DNA from: Zerene cesonia
Lineage: Eukaryota; Arthropoda; Insecta; Lepidoptera; Pieridae
Direction: 5' to 3'
NCBI RefSeq assembly: GCF_012273895.1
Contig: NC_052105.1
Coordinates: forward strand, 3,286,001 to 3,350,000
Length of the DNA: 64,000 nucleotides
Positions 27,211 to 39,200 of the stretch are shown piece after piece (position 1 is the stretch's first letter; each line of letters opens with the position of its first letter). The notes under the pieces are model-generated. The model was not told the origin of the DNA. It made no database searches and saw only the letters and a list, made by a program, of their open reading frames with translations. The position numbers were made by a program, and so were the translations under genes.

Positions 27211-30200
27211 CTGAAATTAAATAAATAATTAATCAATATCGTGACTCACTACTATATATCAATATACTGATACGCGTATGAAGATATTTGTTATCTTCTG
27301 ATAAAAAAATGTTCTACTTACTTCAAACTGAGCGAGTAATCATGTTTAGCAGACTCGCTATTCCGAACTAAGAAAGCCCCTTCCTCTGCATCTCTGAGCA
27401 AACTTTCAGCTTCTACGCGCGACAACGTTCCATGATACCACCTGAAATTATAAAACAATTGTTTATAAGATAATTAATATATTCTATAATCAGAACATGA
27501 TGCGAGTGAGTGAATAATTAATGAGAAAATTTAAAAATGTAAAAATTTTAATTAAATATCTGTATCATGTCATTTGAAACTCACCCTTGTCGGTCAAGTG
27601 GAAGAGACGCATCAACTAAATCTCGAGGTGGTGCTATGGGTCCCAGATTTAAGTGCAATCCCTTAGAACCGCTTGATCCACTACTGCCACTGTTGAAATT
27701 TAATGTGAGCTTGTCACGATGCTTANNNNNNNNNNNNNNNNNNNNNNNNNNNNNNNNNNNNNNNNNNNNNNNNNNNNNNNNNNNNNNNNNNNNNNNNNNN
27801 NNNNNNNNNNNNNNNNNNNNNNNNNNNNNNNNNNNNNNNNNNNNNNNNNNNNNNNNNNNNNNNNNNNNNNNNNNNNNNNNNNNNNNNNNNNNNNNNNNNN
27901 NNNNNNNNNNNNNNNNNNNNNNNNNNNNNNNNNNNNNNNNNNNNNNNNNNNNNNNNNNNNNNNNNNNNNNNNNNNNNNNNNNNNNNNNNNNNNNNNNNNN
28001 NNNNNNNNNNNNNNNNNNNNNNNNNNNNNNNNNNNNNNNNNNNNNNNNNNNNNNNNNNNNNNNNNNNNNNNNNNNNNNNNNNNNNNNNNNNNNNNNNNNN
28101 NNNNNNNNNNNNNNNNNNNNNNNNNNNNNNNNNNNNNNNNNNNNNNNNNNNNNNNNNNNNNNNNNNNNNNNNNNNNNNNNNNNNNNNNNNNNNNNNNNNN
28201 NNNNNNNNNNNNNNNNNNNNNNNNNNNNNNNNNNNNNNNNNNNNNNNNNNNNNNNNNNNNNNNNNNNNNNNNNNNNNNNNNNNNNNNNNNNNNNNNNNNN
28301 NNNNNNNNNNNNNNNNNNNNNNNNNNNNNNNNNNNNNNNNNNNNNNNNNNNNNNNNNNNNNNNNNNNNNNNNNNNNNNNNNNNNNNNNNNNNNNNNNNNN
28401 NNNNNNNNNNNNNNNNNNNNNNNNNNNNNNNNNNNNNNNNNNNNNNNNNNNNNNNNNNNNNNNNNNNNNNNNNNNNNNNNNNNNNNNNNNNNNNNNNNNN
28501 NNNNNNNNNNNNNNNNNNNNNNNNNNNNNNNNNNNNNNNNNNNNNNNNNNNNNNNNNNNNNNNNNNNNNNNNNNNNNNNNNNNNNNNNNNNNNNNNNNNN
28601 NNNNNNNNNNNNNNNNNNNNNNNNNNNNNNNNNNNNNNNNNNNNNNNNNNNNNNNNNNNNNNNNNNNNNNNNNNNNNNNNNNNNNNNNNNNNNNNNNNNN
28701 NNNNNNNNNNNNNNNNNNNNNNNNNATTCTCATTTTCCCTTTTCTGTCGTATAGTTGGAATTTTTGAGCGCCGAACGCTATCTGTTTTCATAGTCACCTT
28801 GCGCCGTCCTTTATAGTCTGGTTCACTCCGCTCAACAGCTTCAAAAGCTGATGGCTCTGATGATATAACTTTACGCTCTTCGGCTTGTAACAAGGCCGGA
28901 TGATTGCTAACGCGGTCAAAGTCATCCAAATCATCATCAGAACGTGCAATTTTGCAGTCGAAAGCAGTCTCATATATCTGTCGAGTGGTCATTTCTTGTG
29001 GCCAGCGTGGCAAAGGCGCCGGCACATAAAATACGCTACGAGATGGACGGTGCTCATCTACATCTTCGGGCGCGGCGCACGCGCAGCCGGCCGCGTCGCG
29101 CCCACGACGCCTCGGCGGCATCCACGCGCTCTCTCCAGACGAAGATGACGATCGCTCTAGCTCACGAAAGCCATCTTCAGCCACTGAGAATCGTTTTGGC
29201 AGGTTTGGTCTTTGAGCAACGTGTGGGGCGTCAAGACTAGCCGATTTTCGGTAGCGTGTTCCTCGTGAAGATGACGTCGAGGATGCTGCTGGGGCTGAAG
29301 GTGCAGGTGGGGGCGGTGCAGTTTTAAACAAATCGCCGTAATAATATGGACTAGGATTTCTGCGAGGAGCGTTTGCGTAACGTGGATCAGAACGTCCACT
29401 GTCAGGCGAATGCAAGGACGGTGCAGTTGCAAATGGATCAAATTCACCGAACTCGTCTTCTTCCTCTTCTTCTTCTGTTGAGGACGACCTGTCGTCTGTT
29501 GATGATTCTATAACAATAAAAAAATTGGTTTAATATCCAGTGAGGCAAGTTATAACATAAAAATATAATTACTATTGCGAAGTGGAAAATGAAATGACGA
29601 GATTCAACAAAATTTAAAGAATAAAATGTGAGTAACGAGCTAGAAACATCCTTCAAGTCTGAGACCACGATTCGTCTCAAGTGGTCTCTTAAAAATAAAC
29701 GAGAATGTGCACATATTGTGTATAATAAATTCATATTTAACGAGAGAGTTTTTAAATCATTTCTTGGAGTATTTCAAAACTATTTTTTTTATTATTTAAC
29801 TTCAAACATAGCGTTTTGAGCTGTTAAGACGAAATTATTTACCACTGGAATTTTCTCGACCAAACTTTTTGTTTTATTTTGCCTTCTAGCCCAAATTACT
29901 AAAATATAATTATAAAAAAATAATACAGCCTGTTTTAATATTTTTAAGGTAACAAGATTTAATTTGAACACACAGTGTGATTTTTCTTCATTAAATCAGA
30001 CCGATTTCATGGAATTTAAAAAATATACGTTTCCTCATGTGTACGATGCTAATCTAATTTCAAAAGCAAGCAAAAATACCCTAATGAGAATTCCTTGCTC
30101 TGAACAACAAAGGCACACGCTGAATGCATGTTAAAGCCTGGATTTATCCCTCTAGCCGCGACAAGCCCTTACAGGAAAGTTGCTTAGCGACAACGTTAGG

Positions 30201-33200
30201 GCGTATTGCCAATTAGTCATTATTGGCTTATTACTAATAAGTACTCACATTCTTCAATTCACAATGGAAACTAAAATTTGAATGAAACTTTATAAAATAC
30301 ACACAAATACAATCTATGTTGACTAGAATCCTTGCATTTTGCTTAAAGATGTGAAGGCATGAAGATTAAAATTAAATAGAAGCTTTCTAATTCCAATAAC
30401 GGTTCCTAAAACACGAAATTGTCTATTAGTGACAGGGGTGTGTAAAGTGACGTCATTAGGTGACGTAATTACGTTTCCGCGTGACTGGACGTGTGCCCTA
30501 CGAGCACGATTTTGTTAAATTGCCACGATTTACATGTTTAATGCCTTTTCAAAGTTGGGATATCGTAGGAGATAAAGCAATACTATTTGATCATAACGGT
30601 TCAATTTTAATGTATTGTCATTCAGTTAATAATAGACACAGACATAGCAATGATATGACATAATCGAAGCGGAAATCCGACTTAATCTAATAACCATGTA
30701 TGGTGGAATATGAAACCATTTAAGTCTGCGTTAGCCCGGCTTATTCTGTATTTTGGATAAATAATATTAGTAAATACAACTATATAATCAAAGATGTCTT
30801 TATATAGGAATTACTAATATTTACGGAGAAGGAAGCTGGTAGGCACCAGACAGGCGTTGTAGTCAGGTCGTGGCAAGTTCATTTGAACTTAGCCTGAAAC
30901 ATGCTCACCATCTCTAGGCACAAAAATCATATACCGTAAATTCACTCAGTAGATGTGATAGAAAGCAAACAAAGAAATAAGTAAACCCACTTTCGCATTT
31001 ATAATATTAGTGAGAACAGGAAAGATGATAATACGAAATCACCATTATATGACGCCATGGTAATTGGTAAATGGTAAAAACGAGTGGTAATTGGTAAATA
31101 TTGAATTATGTTATGATATTTTGTATGTGCTTCTAGAAGAATTTGTGTATGAGTTTTGAAGTGTAGTGAAATGAGAATAACAATAACAATTTTGCAAATA
31201 ATATAAAATCTGATTATAGTAAAAGAGAGATAAGTAATGATTTCACAATGAAATATTACAATCAGAAGCCTCTATTTATTACGTCCGAGATTTTTTCAGT
31301 CTAGACGAACAAACGGGAAAAAGGCTGATTAAAACTTGCCATTGTTGCTTCACTGCTAGTGCAGGTTTTATTAGCTCCGCCGCCTAATTGTGGACGTCCA
31401 ATCGGCTTCTGTTCAAACTACTAGTTGGATGTTTCCACAACATTGTTGGAGACGAAATGAGCCATGAGATGCGGTGTCTCTCAATAAACTCAAACGATAT
31501 GTTAAAAATACGTATTCAAATAATGTTCTAATAACTAAGTATATCCTTTAATGTATTTAATAATTAATAGTTAGTACAATTTTAACAAGTTACAAGGATA
31601 TACAAAAATTTCCGTATATTTGTATTTTTACATGTAAAGTTTAGAAGTACATCCTTTTAAGACTTTTTACTTTATTTCCAGGTGGATGGACGGGTAGAAC
31701 AGGATAGTTTGGTGCCTCGAGAACAATGCTTTTAACAAGGCCCTACCGCGATTGTTTTGGAGGAAGAAAGAATCTTTTGTCCTCATTTCTCGGAGATGAG
31801 ATTGTCGCTACTTTTATAATATGTTGTATACGGTACTTTCATAATATGTGCTATATTATAATTATATAATCAGTTATTTAAATATATAATATGGTCATGT
31901 ATTTAGTAACCATTAAAAGGTATTATTAAATATCGTATAAACATACCAGACTCGTAATATTGCTGTGAACGATGTCTCGATTGTCGTTCCTGTCTCAAAG
32001 GAGCTGAAGGCGCTGGCTCTGGTGGGGAGTCCGCGGATCCCTCGGGCGCGCTCTCAGGGCTTCTACGTGACTCGGGAGCAGACAAATCAAAGTCTGTCCT
32101 TCTGGCAGACTCGTAATCTGCGCGTCTTCGCGCTGACTCAGCGTCAAATGCCCGCCTTCCGGAATCTGCGTCGTATTCCCTTCCGAAGTATCTCCTCGAT
32201 TCGTATTCGTATGGTCGTCTTTCAAAATCGTAGTTTTGTCTACGGGAATCGTTTCGCCATCTGGTGTCTGGTGAACGACGTGGTTCTCGAGAGCGACGCT
32301 TGTGTTGTGGAGATCTGCGCGCTGTGTCTCTTGGTGTGCAATATGCCTCTAGAAATTCAACCTGCAACAATACAAATTAACATTATTAGTGGTCCTAGAA
32401 TATAACTCTGACCAATAATACAATTTGCGGACAGTTCAAAATTCAACTCAAAACATTCATTGCAAGCTAAATACATTTTGTTTTACATATTAGCAACCTT
32501 CTGCGGGTATTGCAATGGAAAGGGTTACATACATTTTAAATTATAAAATAATTAAATTTAAACGGTTTTAAACATGGAAAATTCTATTTGGCTCGAATAT
32601 ACCTGACGACGATTAGATGAAAAGAAGCCCTTCATCATGAAGGTCGATTATGTGGCAGAGTAAAGTGGTAATAAAATGCAGCGGTCACATATCCGACGAC
32701 CGTAACGGTCGGTTAGGCGCTTTCTCCCCTCGACTGCGATCATTATTAGGGACCATTTCTGTTTATGAGGACGAGCATAAAGAATATTACGAGATATTGT
32801 GCTTGAATTGTAGATACGATTACGTGATAACGCTAAAACGAATGGTAAATTTTTGAGTTATTGCCAAATTTAGAGCCCCGAGTTATATTGTAGTTATAAA
32901 AATTCATATATTGTTTAATATATTTATTTTAAAATTTAAAATTTATACCAATTAACATTTAGTTTATACAAAAAGTTTATCTTACATTTATTTTTAAAGT
33001 TTACAATATATAAAGCCTATATCTCCCTAGCTAGATTAATGGGCAACCTGTATTTAGAAGAAACAGCTTGCTTCTAAAGTCAATTCACAATTTAAGCCAT
33101 TTGACAAGTAGTTAATAATACAAAATAGTATATGCTAAAATTTGATAATTCCTTAGTCTTAAGCTTAGCTTTATGTTTTGGAACTAAGAAACACCCGACC

Positions 33201-36200
33201 TCGAGATGTTTACGCAAACGCGAGTTGAATGTACCGACCACCACAAGCATTGCATAATATATTACACAATGCGATTGCTAAACGATTAAAAAGTATAGCC
33301 TACCTACGTGAATATTTAAATTACGTTGGTTTGCTTGAGTTTGGCTTACCCGTGCAGGGAGGCTTTTAATCATAATAATTTTATGAAACAAACGAGCATG
33401 CCAGTCATTAAACATGAGGGAGACTTTAAAATAAGAAAAAAAGATTGACGACCGGTCTCAAGCTGCCCGCAGGGCTGTTCTTTATTCAAACTTCATAATC
33501 GAAAGGCTAGGCTCATCTGGTGCATTGTTTAACGATTCCTTCGTACGCATGAAAATTTATTTACATAATTAAACATCGGCTCCACCACCCTCGTTTTGAT
33601 TTGCGATGTCTACAGAAATGTTGTCGTTATTTGCATTATTTTCACGCTTAATTAGAATTTGCAAAATGCTTTTTGTTAGAAATCACAGAGGCTCATTAAA
33701 AGTTTTGCATTATTAAGTTGAATAATTTAATGGGAAAAACGTTCTGTGGTTGAATTAAAATTTTAGGGTTCCTTTCTCGGAGAGTGTATACGATTGTAAA
33801 ATTATAGTTATATATAAGTTTTGGGAAGGGAAGAGAGGCCTTTGCCCAGCAGTGGGACAGTCATGGCTATTAAAAAAAAAAAGTTTTATAGCAATGTACT
33901 GATTAGAATCATCATAAATTTATCAACTGAAAAGATAAAACATGAAATAAAAGCTGAATTATATTTGTAACTAGATGGTACAAGCTGGTGTGATGGTAAT
34001 TGATTGGACGATCATAAATGTTTCGGGCTTGGTCCCTCTCGTTTTATTTACCAATTCAAATCAATGCTAGCGCTGGAACGGAAGGGTTCGATGAAAGCAT
34101 CGAATTGAATATTGCTCAAACACAATTCGTCAAATTGTAAAGGGTTAATAGTGAACTATTGCTCACTTTCCGGTATAACTACAGACACTAATGATACACT
34201 TCCTAGCAAACCCAATATAAACTGAAGGTTTAAATGACCGGTACAATCTATATCCCCATTCCTTTGAAGCGCTTAATGAATGTTTATTGCAATAATCAAT
34301 ATGAACGCAAGTTGTTTACTTTGTTATGAATTATTGCTTATTGTATATTATGTCGTTAGAGTATCTGCTCCGTCGTATCAACTCGTTATTTAATTTGATA
34401 CCTTTAGACGTTATTTTGACAACATAACTAATATCGGTTTAATAAGAAAATTTATATCGGGTGATATTTTTTTTAATTTATACAAATAACGTATAAAAAC
34501 AATTATAAATGTCAGATATGTATAAGTAGGTACAACAAAAAAAATTATATCAATAGCACTATAGAGTTTAATTCTGAGTATGACTAATTTTCAAAAGTCA
34601 GCATTATAAATTAAATATGTCACCAAGTGCTAATCTAACCTTATCTTATCCAGAACAACCGAGATAAAATAAATAAATTGCATATCACATGAGTCCACAT
34701 CGTAATATCGGTATTCATCTTTAACCACATTTTAGCAGACACCTACTAAAATAAACAAACATAAGCCGGCCTCAAATTCAGAGAGCAAAAAAATTTCAAG
34801 ACTGATATGAATCATCGTAAGCGTATACAAGTGTTCGCAAATAACATTGAAGAATGACAATTGAACAAAGTAAACAATGCATGGTTCATATCCAAACACA
34901 AATAACAATAAAGAGCTGATCTTATTATAGAGAAAGCTATAATTCCGGGTTTGCTATGAGTAATGCCCACAGTATTAAGGATGTGGGACAACTTTTAGAC
35001 GGCCACATGAGTCAGCCCCGGCGATGTATAAATACCGGAGACACGCCTCCTGGCTCGCCGAGCTAAAATAGTGCACTGCAGTGTCGTATAACATAAATAT
35101 ATATCGCACATCTGTCATGAAGCCAGATTTTAAGATTCTATAAAAACCGGATTTTAAAAACTCTATCCCACGTTTAATTATAAGTGTACTTCAAAGGATT
35201 TGGTGAAAACAAACAATCACTGCTCATGGATAAGTTAAATCCCACGACACTGTATAAATAAATATGTACCTATAATAAACTGATTTTCAATTAGAATTTT
35301 TGCCTTTAATGTATGATTCATCAGTTTTGGCAAATCTTTATCTGCATACCGTACTCAGTAAACGAAATATTAAAAATTTAATCATTTTAATTTGGCTAAG
35401 ATAATTGTTATCGTGACGCCACTGGTTGTAAAACTAAAATATAAACAACCAAGCAATGATAAGATCGACAATCACGGTAATGGAATATTACGTGAGAAAA
35501 TAAAAGTCTAGGGAAATTGGAATGAAAACCATATCGGAATCAGAATGTACGATCGTCGCGGTCAATTCCACGTCGCACAAACCTTGTCTGGTCACGTTCC
35601 GCAAACTAGAAGCCGAAGCTGCAAACAGGTCTACACAACTGAATTAAACAGACATCCTTTTTTTTTCTTTCCATTTCGATAAAGTCCGCAAACGTGCTTT
35701 CCAATTGTTTTGATTTCTAAACTGATGGCAACGCGACGGAACGTCTGCCATTAGTCTAGTCATACTACAATTTATTATGATAATAGAAATATGAAGTATT
35801 CTGAGAAACACGAAGTACTCGCTATTTCATCTAGCTTCACTAAATTAGACACACAATTGTTGTAAATGACAAAACAAGCGGAGGAAATAAGCTTAATTAC
35901 TAAGTTGCCAGTCCGAATCGCCCAAAGGCCGGGGGTCTTAAGTAGACCCTTACGAGTGTTTCAATGAAGGAAACAATTAAGGGCGAAATTTTCAACGCTC
36001 CTTATAGAGGACACGTCACTTAGGATAATTATTGCATTAAATTTATTTAAGTATACACAGAAGACACAATTTCAAGATAAAAGTATACAAAAAATATGTG
36101 AATGAAGACGTATGGATGTATGTGGCTTTGTTAAACAGATTAATTTTTCTATAGTGATGTTGTTCTTATTGTTAGAAGTTTGAAAGGGCATTCAAAAATC

Positions 36201-39200
36201 AAAAGGGAGAATTTTGAATGCGATGCTTATGACACGTTTTAAGGAAAGACCGGATGAAACGTGGAGATAAATCATTATGAATGAGAGCTATGAGAACCCT
36301 TGTTCGTGAGCAGCTGAGTTTGAAAAGTGTTTTGGTTTAACATCTGCCAGAAACCGGATGTTTTAATGTTCGGCAAAAGATTATATCACGCATTTGTATT
36401 GTTCGATGCATTGTAAACTATGATAGGTTTTACGTACGCAAACAACATTTGAATTGGCAGGAAGTAGTTTGTAGTATATTTTATTTCCTTATCAATAAAA
36501 GGTTGCGCCCAGTACGATACAGCAAACTTTGCTCTTTGAACTTGTAACTGAGTTAAGTCAACCCGAGGGATTGCTGGGGGTTCTAATCAATATCCACTAG
36601 TGTCTGGATCTAACAATGTTTCTTTAAAGTTTTTAAATTTTCAAAACGACATTGACTTAATGCAATATTTATGGGTGTCTCTCGTAGTAATTTTTGAGTT
36701 ATATTTTCAAATGTTTTATTAAATTGTTATTCTAATTCGAAGAACGTGTTGTTTTGTCTTTTCATTAATTTTGTTTGATATGATGACTCAGTTATTGACC
36801 TTTTTTGTACGCGGATAATAAATTACTGTAGCTTTTGTCAATCTTGTGGGATGTGTTTGTCAATATTCGTTATAAGTGGGCTGGTAATAAAAACACCAAG
36901 GATATACTAATTGAAAATAAGATTAAGATATGCTTTAGAACGTTGTAAACAATCTTCGTCCTTGTTACTATATTATGTGATATACTTCCTATAGGTAAAT
37001 CGATCTTTAACCACGCAAAGCGAGTCCTGCATTCACTACCTCAATAACCTCTCCCGTTCCTTTGTCTTACAGGTGTGGTTTGACAACTTTCAGCCAATTC
37101 CTATAGTCTAACAGAATTTTATGTCTTACGAAAATTCCTGACACTTAAATGTTTCCTATTACCTATTCATTTGTAATTCTAACTATTCTATGTAATAACT
37201 CGCAATCAGCAGATGCATCCGTTTTATTAATACAACTTGAACATGATTGTTTCCCATACAATAAATAGGTATTTTCATTCATTTCATTCAAGTAGTGATA
37301 CTTGAGTTTTTTCTTCATTACTGCTACTAAATCTAAGGAATCTTAACTATAGTTCAATAATAATAAACTTACCACATGTACTACTAAAATCCATTGAGCA
37401 ATCTGCTTCATTTTCGATATTAACTTCTTATTAGAAGGCATTTTTGTAGTCACTAATATAACTATGTACGAAATCCACAAATACCACTGTAATCATCAAC
37501 GTATCGACCGTTTCACTAGTGACACGCACACATTGAAAACTAACAACTAGAACTAATACACTTTCACAAACTTGTTCTTAACCTACGTACTGTTTTTATT
37601 GTCCCTTATCTCGTCTACTCTTGTGTAAGTATTGGCGTTTGGCAGTAAAAACCTGCGATATAAACGCCTAAAACGGTTCGGTTGCCTACTTGACGAGTCC
37701 AACTGTAGACTGACAACACTTCTCAAACACTATACGCGAATGTGTAAAACGGTGACTCATCGGCCCCGCATACTGTTTACCGAGGCTTGAGTCATCGCAT
37801 GGTAGGAATATACCGTCGAGCGCTGCAGCGCTCTCAAAGCACACGCACAGAAATGCGACGCTAAACAATACACATTTTGCTAGCTCTTCAGCGCTTTGTT
37901 GCATGAAATCGACTCCATTAATACCTCGATTCCGCACGTGTCCCCCAAATAGCTATGCTATAATAAACTATAATTTGTTTCACTAAAAGCTATTTTCGCA
38001 TGATACGAAAGTAGCCAGGGAAACGAAACGTAAACTTTCGCGTTTGAAACTCGACTTGTTATGTTAGATTACGACGTCCGACTAGGTCGAATGCCGTTTT
38101 GAGGTCGTTTAAGCGATACATACTTTAACTTAATGTATCTTAGTAAATTGCACACAAAGATAATGTAAATACGAATGACTAATCGAATCAAGAATGTGGC
38201 CTTAAAATAAATCTAACGCGCAATTAAATTTCGGAAGTGTAATTGGGTTAGTTTAGTACAAATTATAAATTCAATAAAATAAGACAATGTGACTGTAATA
38301 TGATAATAATAATAAACTATTAAATTAAAATAAAATAATTAATAGAGAAATAATATTTTAATGCTATATGAGTTTAAAGTTCATTGGTCAATGATACAAT
38401 AATTCCCATTATGTAAAAAGGTATTTTATAAGTATGAATATTAAAATATTAGTACTATGACAATGTTTTTCAATAGGCCCATGTTGCATAGCCACAATCT
38501 TAGCAACTACTGTACCGATTTCAGAATTCTTTCACTGTTTGAATGCAAGTGATCGCTGGGTGCTATAGACTACATAGTATGTAACATGTACCAAGGGGAA
38601 AGCCGGGGCGGGGCGCTTGTAGAATAAATTTAGATAGGTGTATAAGTTTGTATGGGATTACTCAAAAACATTTGGACTCAGTGGCTTGACAATAAGTAGG
38701 CACACAGATAATTTATTTATGACAGTGGATTAACAAAATTTGTGTTTGTGTCACAGATGTGTAGATAATTTAGAATAAATAAATTTATTTATTTAAAACA
38801 CAACGGAAACTAAAATATATCAAATATATTCTACAAAACACCTAATTCAATGCATAACAAAAAATCCATACTTTGGAATTCTTCATGGACGGTATACATT
38901 TCTGCAAATAATTTAAAATGAACTATTGTTTTAATACAAAAATGTTATAACACAACCATACAATTTATAATGTACAATCGAGACAGGCAATCTGGAAAGT
39001 TCGTAGGCAGATCTTTTTTAAAAGATGATCTAAGTTCGAGGGTGAATGCACTCAGCCTCACAGTATGGTGTCGATGACGTTATCGCATTGATATTGAAGT
39101 TTAAATCATTTTTAAAAAGCTTTTCGAATATTTCCTTGCTCATCGAGCGTTAGACACCACTGAGTTTATAAATACAATTTCATCAATTGATTGCTTTTAA

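Larger units (their letters stand above)
32362..37372. other. Intron of the SHB-family gene
   Basis: No exon was found that would fit between 32361 and 37373 in phase. It holds the short LINE tail at 33822 and the promoter-like block at 35008. A GC-richer spot at 32690-32740 carries a near-palindrome CGACCGTAACGGTCG. Confidence 0.5.

Noticed and set aside
27567..28816. Plus-strand and second minus-strand ORFs of 336-395 codons
   Set aside because: They run through the 1000-N gap and are shadows of the SHB-family exons.
31965..32405. 146-codon plus-strand ORF
   Set aside because: Antisense shadow of the Arg/Tyr-rich exon, whose minus-strand frame has clear splice sites.
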